From Gordionus sp. m RMFG-2023 (taxonomy: Eukaryota > Nematomorpha > Gordioida > Chordodea > Parachordodidae), in NCBI RefSeq assembly GCF_954871325.1, contig NC_088778.1, positions 1,860,001-1,924,000 of the forward strand: a DNA stretch of 64,000 nt, in the 5' to 3' direction. The position numbers and the translations under genes are program-made. The notes under the pieces are model-generated. The model did no database searches. It was not told the DNA's origin and saw only the letters and a program-made list of their open reading frames with translations. Shown one piece after another: positions 61,161-64,000 of this stretch; positions within the stretch are counted from its first letter, which is position 1; each line of letters opens with the position of its first letter.

Positions 61161-63899
61161 ATGAAGATAGGAATAATCTTTCTGGAAGTTTTTCTTATTT
61201 TGTTCATCGGATATTTCCGCTCAGGAGAATGCCAGAAATGTAAATGCTCAGGTTGAAAACTATTTCTATATTTCAATTTATATAGGATTCTGATGTAAGT
61301 AATAAAAGCTCTGTAATGGGCGACTTTTTTAGGCCTTCATTTCTTTTTATAGTAAATCAATTTTAAAATTAAGTATATAAAAAAGTTTATAAAATAATAT
61401 AAAATTAAATTAATAAATAATTATTACGATCAAGTAATTTTGAGAGGTGTTTTTATTTTGACGATCAAATTTATATTAACATGCATCAGAAACCTGCAGA
61501 GGTATTTGCAAGGCCCGGTCTGGCCCGGTTTTTATATCTTAAAACCCGGTCGGACCCGGTTTTATATCTTAAAACCCGGTCTGGCCCGGTTTTTATATCT
61601 TAAAACCCGGCCCGGCATTTTTTTTAAGTTCGAACCCGGATTTTTTAAAATATATTTTATTTTTAAATTTTTATAGCTAATAATGACGATTTCAAATATT
61701 TGGTTTTACAAAATACGGCCCGGCCCGGCCCGGCCCGGCCCGGCCTGGGTATTTTTTTTAAAATATTCAGGCCAGGCTAGGCCGGGCCTGGCCAAACCGG
61801 GTTTAGGGCCAGGCCTGCTGGTCTGTGATATGCATACAACCGGGAAAAGGTATAAATAATATTTTTTTTATAGAGAATTTCTTGAAAAAGATTATCTATA
61901 TTTTAAGGATTGATTCAGAAACTACATAGCAGTAAAATAGAGATAAATTCGATAATATTTATGATTAGAGATAGCATTTTTCGGAATATTCCGTAACTCG
62001 TAACCGATCGAGAAAGGAACATATGCCGGAGCGTGAAACGAAAGAGAAAAGCAAAAATGCATATGTTACCCTGGTCCTTTGGTTATAACAATATTTTAAA
62101 ATATTACCATTATGCAGCACATACTTTTGCAAACAGTATCTTAATCGTATTTTAAATATATCGATACATTGAAAAGTATCTTTTAACAATTCTGCTTTGA
62201 TAGAATTACTGTACCATTTTTTTTTCTGTAAACCTGTATAAAATCTTTAATCTAAATTCAGCTTGTCCAGGTCCAGGTTGGAAAGATTGCATGCCGCCAA
62301 AGAGAGTGGAAAGAGGATGTTGGCCATTTCTATGCAAGTATGAAAAAGAATATTTAAAAAAAAAAAATTTGAATTGTCACTTTGACACGTAATCGCCTGA
62401 CGTCACTTCTTCGTATGACACTTTATCATGCGACATGATGATCATCTTTTTCATTAATTTAATTTTAATAAAAGTGGGTGCAGGGGTTGATTGGCCACCC
62501 CCTCAACTTCTTACCTATAGATAGGTGCCTTAAAATTTTCCATTATTTAAATTTGGCATAGCTACTCATACTATGTTATTTTATTGGATTTGATTTATAT
62601 AAGAAAATGTTATTTTTTTGTATATACCATGTTTTGAGCAATAATCTCGCCTTATTGTCAGATAAATATTTCCAGCGGAGTTCCATGATCTAATTTGTTA
62701 TTATCCTTGGTTGAGGTTAAAATAAGAGGGAAGGGAGGCTCTTAGAAATCTCAGAGTTCATTTTAGCTGGGACGTCAAGAATTCTCGGTACGGCCTTGAT
62801 TGTGTCGATACTATTTGTGGCAAGATTAATATTTTTTTGAGTTTGACAGATTAGAATACATTAAAATATAATTGCACCCCACGAGGGTATTCATTAACAA
62901 TTAGAATAATTAGACACCATTTTACAATTATAATTCTGAAATTTAAAATCCCAAAAGTCCGAAAAAATAATTAGAATATTAAAAAAATGGATGCCAAGCC
63001 ATGTCCAAAACATCGTTAAATCTAATATGAACACTACAAAATAGCCCCTTGTTTTTAAGAAAAATTAAAATATTGTTCAAAACATGTTTTAGTGAAAATT
63101 ACATTAAATTTCTATTTATAATAAAAGTGTGTAAAAAATGATGCAAAAAATTACTTTAATATAAATGTGTAATTCGCCCCACAAAATTAAATTTAAAATT
63201 TCATTCAAGTATATAGTTAAAATATCGATAAATAATTTTCTTAAATTTTTTAAATTTTTTTTTTAAATTTGAAATTCATATATAAAGAAATTAAAATAAG
63301 TTAGTTATTGAAATATTAAAAAAATATATTCATATCTAAAAATTATGTGTATCTTAAAATATATATATATATATAACAATATTTAGTAATAAAACTATAT
63401 GGTATTTAGGTTAAGTCGGTGGGGCTTAATGACCCATGTAGAGATATACCGACGGAACGGCAAATTTGGCTAGATATTCTAAACTAAATTTATTTAATTC
63501 TCATTTTCCTTTATTCATTGTTATCGAATAACGTATCTCAAAAAACGTATATAATTTTGTGTCACCATCTACCCCAAAATTATTTTAAAATTTTTTGATT
63601 TTAGGAAAAGAAATTTTTTTTTAAAATTGCATTCAATAATCTCGAACGATTCAAATGTCACGTGATAAATTGGTCGAATGATTTGACCAATGTATCGCGT
63701 GATAAAGTATCTCGTGAAAAGTGTCGATCGTGTGTTTATGAAATGACATCATCTAATCTATCGTTAATTTAATATTTAATCATAATTTAATTTTTTTTTT
63801 AGATTTAAGAAATATCCTCATAATTCAAATACCGAGCTCGAATATCTGAAAGCCAGAAGAGCTTACGCCTTACAAAATTTATATAGAAATTCATTTTAG
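61161..63899 (+). CDS. Family A gene A3: small secreted cysteine-rich protein, complete three-exon model
   Basis: Exon 1 (61,161-61,251, 91 bases) encodes the signal MKIGIIFLEVFLILFIGYF, then RSGECQKCKCS, phase 1 before GTTGAA. Exon 2 (62,262-62,337), after ATTCAG, gives ACPGPGWKDCMPPKRVERG, then CWPFLC, ending TGC-AA before GTATGA (phase 2). Exon 3 (63,803-63,899), after a long T tract and AG, gives KFKKYPHNSNTELEYLKARR, then AYALQNLYRNSF and stop. All joins stay in frame, giving 87 residues. The cysteine pattern is C-x2-C-x-C-x2-C-x7-C-x9-C-x4-C, followed by a Lys/Arg-rich, probably helical tail without cysteine. An odd number of cysteines could allow a disulfide-linked dimer. Intron 1 holds a hAT MITE. 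Patterns partly recall vWC or antistasin-like domains but fit neither; the family is unrecognised. Confidence 0.75.
61487..61827. mobile_element. Nonauton. hAT element with GC-rich interior, 341 bp, in A3 intron 1
   Basis: Ends CAGAAACCTGCAG and CTGCTGGTCTGTG are inverted. Flanks ACATGCAT (61,479-61,486) and ATATGCAT (61,828-61,835) match at 7 of 8 positions. The interior contains three AAAACCCGGTCTGGCCCGG-type units and a run of five CCCGG words. Relative of the 7.2-10.5 kb hAT element. Confidence 0.85.
62340..63800 (+). other. A3 intron 2 with sequence conserved in A2 intron 2
   Basis: TATGACACTTTA-CATG, a CACGTG-containing stretch and GACATCATC-TAATCT words occur in the same order in A2 intron 2 (59,150-59,790) and, in part, in A1 intron 2 (49,520-49,590). 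A block near 63,410-63,480 (GGCTTAATGACCCATGTA) recurs at 36,481-36,550. Confidence 0.6.
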
Positions 63900-64000
63900 A
63901 TATTTGAACAAAGAATTTATCACATTTTTTATTATTATATTATATTATATATATACATGGATATTGATTTAAAATAAATATTAGAGAAGGGGAAATATTA
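63900..64000. other. A3 3' flank
   Basis: AT-rich, probably the 3' untranslated region of A3; the window ends here. Confidence 0.4.

Noticed and set aside
63803-63899. Family A tail resembling an NPY/NPF peptide (Y-L-x-A-R-R-x-Y...L-Y-R-x-x-F)
   Set aside because: There is no C-terminal Gly for amidation, no R-x-R-F/Y ending and no dibasic processing site; the similarity is probably that of any Tyr/Leu-rich helix.

Overview
This window looks like a piece of an AT-rich, intron-bearing animal genome, most likely an invertebrate. The evidence is the very low GC content, small exons bounded by GT/AG splice sites, a seven-cysteine TGF-beta-type cystine-knot domain, RTE and other non-LTR retrotransposons, many hAT-family DNA transposons with 8-bp target duplications, an LTR element, and long AAAG/GGAA microsatellites. 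I cannot name the species. There are no long uninterrupted host genes. The genes I can support are short secreted-protein genes split over two to four small exons, which single-frame reading misses. No rRNA, tRNA gene or CRISPR array was recognised.

Layout. (1) 0.8-5.4 kb, minus strand: a TGF-beta-superfamily ligand whose seven-cysteine domain lies on two exons (2,227-2,122 and 1,104-795), with a possible furin-site exon and a hydrophobic leader-like exon upstream. (2) 6.2-16.1 kb: a hAT nonautonomous element, a decayed full-length hAT transposon with GC-rich ends (7,243-10,466), old minisatellite remnants, one unidentified 80-residue coding exon (13,373-13,615), and hAT MITEs. (3) 16.3-33.1 kb: segmental duplications. 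A young LTR element (16,690-19,321) sits in one copy of a duplicated block, and the other copy near 32.35 kb still shows the empty site. Copies of a second small secreted-peptide family ('family B') lie at 22.0, 26.1 and 32.8 kb. (4) 33.4-45.3 kb: a hAT MITE with perfect 8-bp duplications, a tandem duplication carrying three more family B copies on the minus strand, and an RTE-type LINE (39.85-43.04 kb) between its parts. (5) 45.6-64 kb: a plus-strand tandem cluster of a cysteine-rich secreted family ('family A'): a decayed first exon at 45.7 kb, gene A1 (47.8-49.8), gene A2 (exons at 58.8 and 59.9) and gene A3 (61.2-63.9). A 7.34-kb palindromic hAT-derived element (50,778-58,119) lies inside a GGAA/GAAA microsatellite directly upstream of A2 exon 2, probably within A2 intron 1.

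How the parts relate. Families A and B share an architecture: a first exon encoding a hydrophobic leader that ends in phase 1, followed by tiny downstream exons. In family A three paralogues keep the same intron phases (1, then 2), the same conserved Cys codon at the second splice donor, and alignable intron sequence. This is what a real, locally duplicated gene family of small secreted proteins should look like. I could not match either family to a known one. hAT elements and their MITEs are the main source of structural change here; they sit inside introns of A2, A3 and B3.
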